Source: an uncultured Lachnospiraceae bacterium | GTDB taxonomy: Bacteria; Bacillota; Clostridia; Lachnospirales; Lachnospiraceae | Assembly (NCBI GenBank): GCA_900551895.1 | Contig: URXX01000005.1 | Coordinates: 62,001-126,000 of the forward strand | Length of the DNA: 64,000 nucleotides | Direction: 5' to 3' | Notes under the pieces: model-generated | The model's database searches: none | What the model was told of the DNA's origin: nothing | What the model saw: only the letters and a program-made list of their open reading frames with translations | In this document: in pieces, positions 8,192 through 16,280 of the stretch | Layout of the letters: each line of letters opens with the position of its first letter | Position numbering within the stretch: the first letter of the stretch is position 1 | Program-made: the position numbers and the translations under genes

Positions 8192-9302
8192 TTATTCATC
8201 TTCATTTCGTTTTTTCAAATATGCGTTAATAAACGGTTCTATATCCCCGTCTAACACCGCAGTAACATTTCCGTTTTCAACATTTGTGCGGTGATCCTTT
8301 ACTAAAGTATATGGTTGCATAACATAGGAACGTATCTGATTGCCAAATCCGATTTCTTTTACCTCACCTCGTATATCCGACACCTTTTCCGCCTGCTCCT
8401 GCTGTTTAATGAGATATAATTTTGCTTTCAGCATCTGCATGGCTTTCTCTCGGTTGGAATGCTGTGAACGTTCATTTTGACACTGCACAACAATTCCCGT
8501 AGGTAAATGTGTAATACGAATGGCGGAGGACGTTTTATTGACGTGCTGTCCTCCCGCTCCGCTCGCTCTGTATGTATCCACTTTTAAATCATCTTCATTG
8601 ATTTCAATATCAATATCGTCTTCTATATCCGGTATAACATCGCAGGACGCAAATGAAGTCTGCCTTTTCCCCGCCGAGTTAAACGGTGAAATACGCACAA
8701 GTCTGTGAACACCTTTCTCAGACTGTAAATAACCGTATGCGTTTTCCCCATTCACTTCAAATGTAACGGTTTTTATCCCCGTAATATCCCCATCCAAATA
8801 ATCCAGTACGGAAATGGAAAATCCTTTTCGCTCCGCCCACCTGCTGTACATTCGGTAGAGCATACTTGCCCAGTCACAAGACTCCGTTCCCCCTGCACCC
8901 GCATGGAGGGTGACAATCGCATTGTCCTTGTCATACGGACCTGAAAGCAGCGTGTTAATGCGGATTTCCTCAAAGTTTTTCTCGAACTGACGGATTTCTC
9001 TGCGGATTTCACCAACCATACTCTCGTCATTATCCTCGTACGCCATTTCAATGAGCATACCGATATCTTCATAACTCGTGAGTAAGTCTTCCGCCGTTTC
9101 CAAAAAACTCTGCAGCCCTTTCAATTCACGCATAACCTTTTGGGAGTGTTCTGTATCCTCCCAAAAGCACGGCCCTTCTATTTTCTTTTGCAGTTCTTCC
9201 ACTCTTGCCTGTTTACCCGACAGGTCAAAGTGAATCCCTCAATTCGTTTAATGGTTCTTCATATGAATTTATGACACTTTTGAACTGGTCTAATTCAACC
9301 AT
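8192..9302 (-). CDS. prfB: Peptide chain release factor 2, with programmed +1 frameshift
   Basis: Releases nascent peptides at UGA and UAA codons. The first 25 codons, starting ATG at 9302 and ending LRDSL, run into an in-frame UGA at 9227-9225. A +1 shift on CTT TGA C continues as DLSGKQARVEEL in the main frame, giving 369 residues in all. The tripeptide anticodon SPF falls at 205-207 and the catalytic GGQ at 250-252, the same numbering as in E. coli RF2. It starts 18 bases after secA. The feature spans both frames. Confidence 0.96.
9224..9240 (-). promoter_or_regulatory. RF2 autoregulatory frameshift site
   Basis: The minus strand reads AGGGATTCACTTTGAC. An internal Shine-Dalgarno-like AGGGA lies just before the slippery CTT and the UGA C stop context. 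Low RF2 causes a pause at UGA and a +1 shift, the well-known prfB feedback loop. Confidence 0.92.
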
Positions 9303-9320
9303 TTTTTCACCTCTTTTTAA

Positions 9321-11888
9321 TTATTTTCGTCCACAGCACTGTTTATATTTCTTTCCGCTTCCACATGGACATGGATCGTTCGGATATACTTTCTTTTCTT
9401 CTCTCTTCTTCGGTTCTCTTACAGATGTGTCATCTTTATTTGTACCTGTCACCTGTGCAACCTGTTCTCTTTCCACTTTCTGTTCAATTCTAACGTGGAA
9501 TAATAAACGTACCGTATCTTCCGCAATAGCGTTTGTCATTGCTCCGAACATATCATATCCGAGCATTTTGTATTCTACCAACGGATCTTTCTGTCCGTAT
9601 GCCTGAAGTCCGATACCCTGACGCAACTGATCCATATCATCAATGTGATCCATCCATTTTGCATCGATAACTTTTAATAAAATAACACGTTCCACTTCTC
9701 TTAAATGTTCAATTTCAGGGAATTCAGCCTCTTTTGCTTCATATGCTTTTACGGCTCTTTCCTTCAATACGTGTTTCAATTCTTTCTGACGCATATTTTT
9801 CACTTCGTCAGGCGTAATAAATTTCATCGGAATTGTTGCGAGAAGACTTCTCTCCAACTCTGCCAAATCCCACTCGTCCGATTCCAAATCCGGTGATATG
9901 CAGGCATCCACAAGATTCTCCACATATTCCGTAATCATATGATAGATAGAATCTCTCATACTTTCTCCGTCCAATACACGGCGTCTTTCTTCGTAGATGA
10001 TTTCTCTCTGTTCGTTCATAACCTGATCGTATTCCAACAGATTTTTACGAATACCAAAGTTATTATTTTCAATCTTCTTCTGTGCTTTTTCGATTGCGTT
10101 TGAAAGCATCTTATGTTCAATCTGCTCTCCGTCTTCTACTCCAAGTGTGTTAAATACACCCATAAGTTTTTCCGAACCGAACAGTCTCATCAAATCATCT
10201 TCTAATGAAATATAAAATCTTGACTCACCCGGATCGCCCTGACGTCCTGAACGTCCACGCAACTGGTTATCAATACGTCTTGACTCGTGGCGTTCTGTAC
10301 CGATAATTTTAAGTCCGCCTGCATTTTTTGCGTCCTCGTCCAATTTAATATCCGTACCACGACCTGCCATGTTTGTAGCGATTGTTACTGCGCCATGCAC
10401 ACCTGCCTGCGCAACAATTTCCGCTTCCATTTCATGGAACTTCGCATTCAATACGTTATGTGGAATACCTTCTTTTTTCAGCATTCTGCTTAATAATTCA
10501 GAAGTTTCGATTGTGATTGTACCAACGAGAACCGGTTGTCCTTTTGCGTGTGCTTCCACAACTGCGTCTACAACCGCTCTGAATTTTTCATCTTTTGTCT
10601 TATATACGGCATCGTCTAAGTCTTTTCTCTGTACCGGAAGATTTGTCGGAATTTCAACAACGTCCATTCCGTAAATATCACGGAATTCTTTTTCTTCTGT
10701 AAGAGCAGTACCCGTCATACCGCTTTTCTTTTTATATTTATTAAATAAGTTCTGGAAAGTAATTGTCGCAAGAGTCTTGCTTTCTCTCTTCACTTTTACG
10801 TGTTCTTTTGCTTCAATCGCCTGATGAAGTCCGTCAGAGTAACGGCGTCCCGGCATAATACGTCCCGTAAATTCATCGACAATCATAACTTCTCCCTCAG
10901 GAGTAACAACGTAATCCTGATCTCTGAACATTAAGTTATGAGCGCGAAGCGCTAAAATAACATTGTGCTGAATTTCTAAGTTTTCAGGGTCTGCTAAGTT
11001 TTCTAAGTGGAAGAATTTCTCTACTTTCTTCACACCGTCTTCTGTAAGGCTTACATTTTTTTCTTTCTCATTAACGATAAAGTCACCTGTTTCCTCGATG
11101 TCCTCTCCCATAATAGCGTTCATCTTAGAAAATTCTCCGCTCGCCTCACCGCGTTCCATTTGTCTTGCCAAAATGTCGCAGGCTTCATATAATTTTGTAG
11201 ATTTTCCGCTCTGTCCGGAAATAATAAGCGGTGTTCTTGCCTCATCAATCAATACGGAGTCGACCTCATCGATTACGGCAAAGTGAAGCCCTCTCTGTAC
11301 TAACTGCTCTTTATAAATAACCATGTTATCTCTCAAGTAATCGAAACCGAGTTCGTTGTTCGTTACATAAGTAATATCACAGTTATACGCTTCACGGCGT
11401 TCGTCATTGTCCATAGAGTTCAAAACAACACCGACTGTAAGTCCAAGAAATTCGTGTACCTGTCCCATCCACTCAGCATCACGTTTTGCCAAATAGTCGT
11501 TGACTGTAACGATATGTGTTCCTTTTCCCTCCAACGCATTCAAATATGCAGGCAATGTAGAAACTAAAGTTTTACCTTCACCTGTTCTCATCTCGGAAAT
11601 ACGTCCCTGATGCAAAATAATACCACCGATTAATTGTACTCTATAGTGTCGCATATGTAATGTACGGACAGCGGCTTCTCTTACCGCAGCAAATGCTTCA
11701 GGTAAAATATCATCAAGCGTTTCTCCTTTTGCCAATCTCTCTTTAAATTCTTTTGTCTTACCCCGTAATTCCTCGTCTGATAATTTCTGCATATCCGGCT
11801 CTAATGCTTCAATCTTATCGACAATCGGATAAATACGCTTTAATTCATGTTCGCTGTGTGTACCAAAAATTTTTTCTAATAAGCCCAT
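9321..11888 (-). CDS. secA: Preprotein translocase ATPase SecA
   Basis: Motor that drives secretory proteins through SecYEG at the membrane. The protein is 855 residues from the ATG after AAGGAGAAAGAT; the longest frame starts 19 codons earlier without such a site. Visible motifs are the nucleotide-binding MRTGEGKTLVSTLPAY, the DEAD-like DEVDSVLIDEARTPL, GMTGTA, and the second ATPase region with GRGTDIKL and RGRSGRQGDPG. The C-terminus ends in the zinc-binding tail CPCGSGKKYKQCC. It precedes prfB, a widely conserved pairing. Confidence 0.97.
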   Translation of the reverse strand: MGLLEKIFGTHSEHELKRIYPIVDKIEALEPDMQKLSDEELRGKTKEFKERLAKGETLDDILPEAFAAVREAAVRTLHMRHYRVQLIGGIILHQGRISEMRTGEGKTLVSTLPAYLNALEGKGTHIVTVNDYLAKRDAEWMGQVHEFLGLTVGVVLNSMDNDERREAYNCDITYVTNNELGFDYLRDNMVIYKEQLVQRGLHFAVIDEVDSVLIDEARTPLIISGQSGKSTKLYEACDILARQMERGEASGEFSKMNAIMGEDIEETGDFIVNEKEKNVSLTEDGVKKVEKFFHLENLADPENLEIQHNVILALRAHNLMFRDQDYVVTPEGEVMIVDEFTGRIMPGRRYSDGLHQAIEAKEHVKVKRESKTLATITFQNLFNKYKKKSGMTGTALTEEKEFRDIYGMDVVEIPTNLPVQRKDLDDAVYKTKDEKFRAVVDAVVEAHAKGQPVLVGTITIETSELLSRMLKKEGIPHNVLNAKFHEMEAEIVAQAGVHGAVTIATNMAGRGTDIKLDEDAKNAGGLKIIGTERHESRRIDNQLRGRSGRQGDPGESRFYISLEDDLMRLFGSEKLMGVFNTLGVEDGEQIEHKMLSNAIEKAQKKIENNNFGIRKNLLEYDQVMNEQREIIYEERRRVLDGESMRDSIYHMITEYVENLVDACISPDLESDEWDLAELERSLLATIPMKFITPDEVKNMRQKELKHVLKERAVKAYEAKEAEFPEIEHLREVERVILLKVIDAKWMDHIDDMDQLRQGIGLQAYGQKDPLVEYKMLGYDMFGAMTNAIAEDTVRLLFHVRIEQKVEREQVAQVTGTNKDDTSVREPKKREEKKVYPNDPCPCGSGKKYKQCCGRK

Positions 11889-12018
11889 ATCTTTCTCCTT
11901 GTTTGAAAAATTCAAGAATCTTCGGTGTCCTTTTCCGAAGTCCAACTATGTTCCATTTTATCACTATATATACGGCAATTCAACCATTTTCTCTTACAAA
12001 TGTCTTTATGGGAAATAC

Positions 12019-12059
12019 AAAAAAGGCATATATCTTTTTCCTGTGATATACGCCTTTTT
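12019..12059 (-). terminator. Terminator of the CPBP protease gene
   Basis: AAAAAAGGC and GCCTTTTT form the base of the stem, and the minus-strand RNA extends it through GTATATC and GATATAT with one G-U pair that would be a mismatch on the other strand. It lies between the CPBP gene and secA. Confidence 0.75.
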
Positions 12060-12113
12060 CGCCTGCTAAAATCTACTTTTATATACGCTCTCTTACTCAA
12101 AATGGAATTAACA

Positions 12114-12821
12114 TTATGAATATTTTTTAAATCTCTTTACAGAATATAACATTATCATCGCCCCGAATGTTCCAATAAGTATTCCGCATAATGCTACCGG
12201 AACTTCTGTACTCAATATTCTTATCAAAGAATTCGAACCTTTTACTGCGATATTCCAAGAATTTATCGTTATATGAATTAATATAGGATATAGTATATCG
12301 TCTGTCAAAAAAAGAATATACGCTAATAACAATCCGATTACAAATGCAATCGGGACTTGCAAAATTCCGCCATGTAACATTCCAAAAATAACAGCCGAAA
12401 GTATGATAGCGGATTTTAAAGAATAATTTAATCGAAAATACTTTAAAATCAATCCTCTAAAAATAAGTTCTTCTACTATTGGACATATAAGACATATTTC
12501 AAGATAATCTTCCAATTGAAAAGTTGTAACTGTTTGGCTGACCAATTCTTTCGGCATAGGTATCAAAACAGTAAACGAATGAAAATATGCTCCTCCTATA
12601 CCAGCCAATATAGAAAGGAATAGTAAATTTTTGTTTTTCCCTTTTTCAGTTGATATGTATTTTTTCTTACTTAAAGTTACAATTAATGCAATAATAATAG
12701 TTGTTTCAATCATTATTACTACTATTCTATTAGGAATATTCATCCGCATAATTGAGAATAAAATTACATACGCAATTCCTGTACATAATCCAATAACAAA
12801 ATACTTAATTTCTTTCCACAT
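12114..12821 (-). CDS. CPBP family intramembrane metalloprotease
   Basis: A 235-residue polytopic membrane protein with about seven hydrophobic segments. It carries the CPBP (Abi/CAAX protease-like) motifs: EELIFRGL with the paired Glu and Arg, then GMLHGG, then ILIHITINSWN, which together form the predicted metal site. Family members include prenyl-protein proteases and bacteriocin self-immunity proteins, but no bacteriocin gene was found nearby. The second Met was chosen as start because GGAGGG abuts the first one. It is a single-gene unit with its own terminator. Confidence 0.85.
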   Translation of the reverse strand: MWKEIKYFVIGLCTGIAYVILFSIMRMNIPNRIVVIMIETTIIIALIVTLSKKKYISTEKGKNKNLLFLSILAGIGGAYFHSFTVLIPMPKELVSQTVTTFQLEDYLEICLICPIVEELIFRGLILKYFRLNYSLKSAIILSAVIFGMLHGGILQVPIAFVIGLLLAYILFLTDDILYPILIHITINSWNIAVKGSNSLIRILSTEVPVALCGILIGTFGAMIMLYSVKRFKKYS

Positions 12822-12940
12822 ATTCATCCCTCCACACTTTAGTTGTATACCGTACTCTTTTGTTTAATTTTAACATTTTTTTAATTTTATTCAACTTTTT
12901 TCTAGTTGTTTTATCCTGTTTTTTATTTCCTATGGCATAC

Positions 12941-12974
12941 AAAAAAAGAGTGTTGCATTTCGCCCCACTCTTTC
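12941..12974 (-). terminator. Terminator of the small lipoprotein gene
   Basis: AAAGAGTG pairs with CACTCTTT, followed on the minus strand by a run of seven T. It lies just downstream of the lipoprotein stop codon. Confidence 0.8.
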
Positions 12975-12983
12975 CATTCTTCT

Positions 12984-13259
12984 TTATTTTGTTGTTGTGC
13001 TATTATTTGTGTTATGGTTGTTTCGATTATTTCCTGTAACATCATCTACAGTGTCCTCCACACCGTCCACAACATCACGGACTCCGTTGTCAATTCCTCT
13101 TCCGACGTCTTCCATAACTCCGTCACCGTCTGTATTTTTCTTGTCCGTATTTGTTGTCGTGTTGCCGTTATTATTCGCATTTTCCTTTGTTCCGCAGCCA
13201 ACTGCAAAAAGCATACATACGCACAACAACGCTACAACTGTCTTTTTTATCTGTTTCAT
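12984..13259 (-). CDS. Small Asn/Thr/Asp-rich lipoprotein
   Basis: A 91-residue secreted lipoprotein. The signal peptide is MKQIKKTVVALLCVCMLF and the lipobox is FAVGC. The mature part is low-complexity: an Asn/Thr linker (NANNNGNTTTNTDKK), an acidic Asp/Val-rich middle with GVEDTVDDV, and an Asn/Thr tail. No catalytic motif is visible, so a structural or surface role is only a guess. Start chosen after AGGGAGAG. The 112-base gap to dapB and the terminator behind it suggest an independent gene. Confidence 0.75.
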   Translation of the reverse strand: MKQIKKTVVALLCVCMLFAVGCGTKENANNNGNTTTNTDKKNTDGDGVMEDVGRGIDNGVRDVVDGVEDTVDDVTGNNRNNHNTNNSTTTK

Positions 13260-13371
13260 CTGAACTCTCCCTTTCTGTGTATTGTGATGCATTAAGAATT
13301 TCTTCTTATAAATAATATTTGCAAATCACTTTTTTCTATACACATTCAGCGTTCGGAAAGTTTTTCCATTT

Positions 13372-14064
13372 TTATAAAAATACGTCTTCCATTGCGTACA
13401 GTCCGGCTTTCTGCCCCGCCAAAAATTTTGCTGCCTCCAATGCTCCTTTTGCAAAAATGGATTTAGAGTACGCCGTATGCTTTATTTCAATCACTTCGTC
13501 CTCTCCCGCAAACATCACCTGATGTTCGCCTACAATCGTTCCGCTGCGAACAGATAAAATGGGAATATTTTCTTCACCCACCGCTTTTTTTAATGCGATT
13601 GCCGTTCCGCTGGGAGCATCTTTTTTATATCGATGATGTTTCTCGATAATTTCCACATCATACCCTCTCGGAACAAATTCCTTCCCCATATTTTTCAGCA
13701 GTCCTGACAAAACGGTAATACCCACCGACATATTTGCCGACTGTAAAATAGGGATTTTTTTTGCAAATTTCTTTACATTTTCCTGCTGCTCTTGGGACAA
13801 TCCGGTTGTACACAGCACAAGTGGAAGATGCTTTTCTTCACACGCACTCAGCAACTCATCTGTTCCTACCGCATCCGAAAAATCAATTACAGCGTCCGCC
13901 GAAATATTGCAGTCACGCAGACTTGTAAAGACAGGATAGTTTTCCGTATTTTCACTGCATTTGTCCACTCCTGACACAATCCGCACTGCCTCGTCTTTTT
14001 CGGCAAGCACGGTGACAAATTTACCCATTTTGCCATTACATCCGTGTAAAATTACGTCAACCAT
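13372..14064 (-). CDS. dapB: 4-hydroxy-tetrahydrodipicolinate reductase
   Basis: NAD(P)H-dependent step of lysine and diaminopimelate synthesis. The 230-residue protein is slightly shorter than the usual 240-270. The N-terminal nucleotide-binding motif is HGCNGKMG and the substrate signature is EKHHRYKKDAPSGTA, with the catalytic His pair and the Lys. Its start overlaps the end of dapA by 13 bases, so the two are translationally coupled. Confidence 0.95.
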   Translation of the reverse strand: MVDVILHGCNGKMGKFVTVLAEKDEAVRIVSGVDKCSENTENYPVFTSLRDCNISADAVIDFSDAVGTDELLSACEEKHLPLVLCTTGLSQEQQENVKKFAKKIPILQSANMSVGITVLSGLLKNMGKEFVPRGYDVEIIEKHHRYKKDAPSGTAIALKKAVGEENIPILSVRSGTIVGEHQVMFAGEDEVIEIKHTAYSKSIFAKGALEAAKFLAGQKAGLYAMEDVFL

Positions 14065-14969
14065 ATTTCCCCTTCCTGTGATAACTTTATTCCATATTCA
14101 CACATAATACGAGCCAATGTTTTTCCTTTTTCTTCCTCCAAATCCAGCAGTGGCATACGGAGACTTCCCACATCTTTCCCCATAAATGCCAACGCTTTTT
14201 TTATCGGAATAGGATTTACCTCACAAAACAACTGCCGTATTAAAGGCAGCGCTTTCAACTGTAACGCACAACTTTCTTTTATGTTTCCCGATAAAAAGTT
14301 ATCACATATATTATGCACTTCTCTCGGCGATATATTTGCCAAAACCGAAACAACTCCCTTTCCGCCAAGTGATAATACGGGGACAATTTGATTATCATTT
14401 CCCGCATATACATCTATTTTCCCGTCCGTAAGTTCCAATATTTTTGCCACCTGAGAAATATTCCCCGATGCCTCCTTTACGCCTGCAATATTTTCATTTT
14501 TCCGAGCCAGCAGGGAAATTGTTTCCGGCTCAATATTACATCCTGTTCGATTTCCTACATTATATATAAGCACCGGAATGTGAACATTCTCCGCAACATT
14601 TCCGTAATGTGCCAAAAGTCCCTTTTGAGTCGGCTTATTATAATAAGGCGTAACTACAAGTACGCCGTCCGCACCGCAATTTTCCGCTTCTTTTGATAAT
14701 TGTACTGTCGTCCGCGTACAGTTTGTTCCTGTTCCCGCTATAATCGGTATTCTTCCTTTGGCAAATTGTACTGCTCTTTTTATGCAGAGCAGCCGTTCTT
14801 CTTCTGACAAAGTAGCGGATTCCCCAGTCGTTCCGCAGACGATTATAGCATCGGTCTGATTTATGCAATGATACTCTACCAATTCTTCCAGCATTTCCTC
14901 ATTGATGCTTCCGTCTTTACAAAACGGCGTTACAAGGGCAACCCCCGAACCGACAAAAACAGATTTCAT
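14052..14969 (-). CDS. dapA: 4-hydroxy-tetrahydrodipicolinate synthase
   Basis: Condenses pyruvate with aspartate semialdehyde, the committed step to diaminopimelate and lysine. The protein is 305 residues with a TIM-barrel. Motifs are GTTGESATL, the YYNKPTQ segment with the catalytic Tyr, and GVKEASGN with the Schiff-base Lys. The ribosome binding site GGAG lies within the end of the upstream SSB-like gene, 3 bases before this start, so the three genes form one operon. Confidence 0.96.
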   Translation of the reverse strand: MKSVFVGSGVALVTPFCKDGSINEEMLEELVEYHCINQTDAIIVCGTTGESATLSEEERLLCIKRAVQFAKGRIPIIAGTGTNCTRTTVQLSKEAENCGADGVLVVTPYYNKPTQKGLLAHYGNVAENVHIPVLIYNVGNRTGCNIEPETISLLARKNENIAGVKEASGNISQVAKILELTDGKIDVYAGNDNQIVPVLSLGGKGVVSVLANISPREVHNICDNFLSGNIKESCALQLKALPLIRQLFCEVNPIPIKKALAFMGKDVGSLRMPLLDLEEEKGKTLARIMCEYGIKLSQEGEIWLT

Positions 14970-14972
14970 TTT

Positions 14973-15602
14973 CTATTCTCCAACACACTCTAATTTGCTG
15001 ACAGATACCTCATAGGCAACTCGTTTTTCCGTTTCCACCTCTGAAAGTTTTTTCACATATTCTCTGCTCTGAATACGTCCGAGAACCTGAACGTGTTCTC
15101 CCACTTCAAAAGATGACGCATATCTCGCATTTCTTCCCCAGCAGATACATGGTATGTAATCTGATTTTCCGTATGGTCTGTTGACTGCCAGCAATAAATC
15201 CGCAATTTCTCTTCCGAGCGGTGTTTTTCTATAAACCGGCGTCTTACAGATATATCCGTCCAACAAAATATTATTTGTTTTTGCTCCGTCTAATTCTTCT
15301 TCCACAAATGAAATTTCTCTTGCAAACACAGACAGTACAAGTCGATTTCTGTCCTCCTCGTGTCGGTTATATGAGCGGAACTGTCCTGTTACCATAATAT
15401 ATTCTCCGCGATAATCCTGTGTCACATCAATAAGTCTTTCTGAAACCATTAATGGAATTCTGTCATCTGAATTGCTCAATCTTCGCACCAAAACTTCAAC
15501 CATGTAAAATCCTTCGCCAAATACCTCGTGGCTGAAAGTAAATTCAGATACTACCTCTCCCATAATTGTAACTTGATTGTTTTCAATAACCTTATCCGAC
15601 AT
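14973..15602 (-). CDS. SSB-like protein with two OB-fold segments
   Basis: A 209-residue protein in which two OB-fold-like halves can be seen. The first (about 8-95) has NNQVTIMGEVVSEF and GEYIMVTGQFRSYN. The second (about 110-205) has NNILLDGYICKTP, then RKTPLGREIADLLLAVNR, DYIPCICWGRNA and GEHVQVLGRIQSREYVKK, typical of single-stranded DNA-binding proteins. It is longer than and lacks the acidic glycine-rich tail of the replicative SSB. It heads the dapA-dapB operon, and the functional link is not obvious. Probably a DNA-binding accessory SSB; exact role unknown. Confidence 0.72.
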   Translation of the reverse strand: MSDKVIENNQVTIMGEVVSEFTFSHEVFGEGFYMVEVLVRRLSNSDDRIPLMVSERLIDVTQDYRGEYIMVTGQFRSYNRHEEDRNRLVLSVFAREISFVEEELDGAKTNNILLDGYICKTPVYRKTPLGREIADLLLAVNRPYGKSDYIPCICWGRNARYASSFEVGEHVQVLGRIQSREYVKKLSEVETEKRVAYEVSVSKLECVGE

Positions 15603-15809
15603 AATTTGTAATTCTCCCTTCCTCTTCGTCGTATTTTCTTGTCTATACTATCTTATTCTGCCCTTTTCCCTTTAAGACCAAATTTCCCTGAAAACCGTAT
15701 GCCTTTTCTCGACAACTTTTATCGACAATTTTCTAGGTTTGAAAAAATATGTTCTTTGTGGGAGTCAAAATAGTGACTGACGAAATGCTTTGAATGAAAC
15801 GAGAGAGAT

Positions 15810-15838
15810 TTGACATACATTATAATCTCGGTTATAAT
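15810..15838 (+). promoter_or_regulatory. Perfect consensus promoter of the antitoxin RNA
   Basis: TTGACA, exactly 17 bp, then TATAAT. This is the full sigma-A consensus, as expected for a strongly transcribed antisense RNA. The predicted start is an A near 15845. No open frame with a ribosome binding site follows before the terminator at 15913. Confidence 0.85.
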
Positions 15839-15844
15839 ATACTT

Positions 15845-15955
15845 ACTAAGACAGTCGAGAAGATAGCACAAACCTATCCGCCTCGGCGAAAATTAAAAAG
15901 TAACTATCAGAGATAGCCGCCTAATTCTTTACCAGAGAGCAGGGCGGCTATTTTC
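15845..15955 (+). ncRNA. Candidate antitoxin RNA of a type I toxin-antitoxin pair
   Basis: A predicted RNA of about 110 bases starting after the consensus promoter and ending at a GC-rich intrinsic terminator. Its 3' end is complementary to the end of the small toxin gene on the opposite strand, including the toxin stop codon. The internal CTATC-AGA-GATAG sequence may form a further small hairpin. The arrangement of a convergent, strongly promoted RNA overlapping the 3' end of a short hydrophobic peptide gene matches the TxpA/RatA and Fst-like systems of Firmicutes. Transcription is not shown by sequence alone. Confidence 0.7.
15913..15955 (+). terminator. Terminator of the antitoxin RNA
   Basis: ATAGCCGCC and GGCGGCTAT form a perfect 9-bp stem around a 21-base loop, followed by a T run. 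The right arm overlaps the toxin stop codon on the minus strand. Confidence 0.8.
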
Positions 15956-16034
15956 TGTCTTCGTCATCTCTGACTAATGTGATAATAGCACATATCATAA
16001 TCACAAAAGTAAATAAATCACTGTATGTAACCAT
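15948..16034 (-). CDS. Small hydrophobic peptide, putative type I toxin (holin-like)
   Basis: A 28-residue peptide starting MVTYSDLFTF, with a single hydrophobic membrane segment (FVIMICAIITLV, about 10-21) and a charged end RDDEDRK. The MVTY start followed by one short membrane helix is typical of the putative holin-like toxin / Fst-TxpA-like peptides of Firmicutes, which insert into the membrane when unrepressed. The ribosome binding site AAAGGGG is strong, with GATGATAAC before the ATG. The acidic C-terminus is less usual, since many relatives end in Lys/Arg. An antisense RNA faces its 3' end. Confidence 0.72.
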   Translation of the reverse strand: MVTYSDLFTFVIMICAIITLVRDDEDRK

Positions 16035-16036
16035 GT

Positions 16037-16071
16037 TATCATCCCCTTTCTAAGACTAAAAGCGGATGATA
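16037..16071 (-). promoter_or_regulatory. Hairpin at the toxin ribosome binding site
   Basis: In minus-strand RNA, TATCATCC (16071-16064) pairs perfectly with GGATGATA (16044-16037) over 8 bp. The downstream arm spans the bases between the Shine-Dalgarno AAAGGGG and the start codon and takes in its last two G. This would limit ribosome access, a common feature of type I toxin messages. Confidence 0.6.
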
Positions 16072-16097
16072 TGGCCGCCCTCTCGGCTGCCTTATTA

Positions 16098-16125
16098 AAT
16101 ATATTATTTTATATTCTGATGTAAA
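16098..16125 (-). promoter_or_regulatory. Candidate promoter of the toxin gene
   Basis: On the minus strand TTTACA, a 16-bp spacer and TATATT lie about 65 bases before the toxin ATG. The match is moderate in a very AT-rich stretch, so placement is uncertain. Confidence 0.4.
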
Positions 16126-16235
16126 AATATAGTACTATAAAAGCACATGTTTGTATATAGGTTAACTATTTTTCCCTAAAACCCCTTGTAATCTAACGAT
16201 AATGTGATAAACTGTATAAGTTGTAATTTGGTAAT

Positions 16236-16253
16236 AAGCCAACTGACTGGCTT
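16236..16253 (+). other. Small hairpin in the bipA leader
   Basis: AAGCCA and TGGCTT form a 6-bp stem with a 6-base loop and a short T run, about 27 bases before the bipA ATG. It could be a weak attenuator or simply leader structure. Confidence 0.3.
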
Positions 16254-16280
16254 TTGATAAAAGAAAGAAGGTAACTTATA

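Larger units (their letters stand above)
15603..16280. other. Long intergenic region holding a type I toxin-antitoxin locus
   Basis: This 678-base stretch separates the SSB-like gene (minus) from bipA (plus). Positions 15603-15809 should include the SSB/dap promoter, but no convincing pair of boxes was assigned. The middle holds the antisense RNA and small toxin gene described separately. The last part, 16126-16280, is the bipA leader; no convincing sigma-A promoter could be fixed there. Confidence 0.6.
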
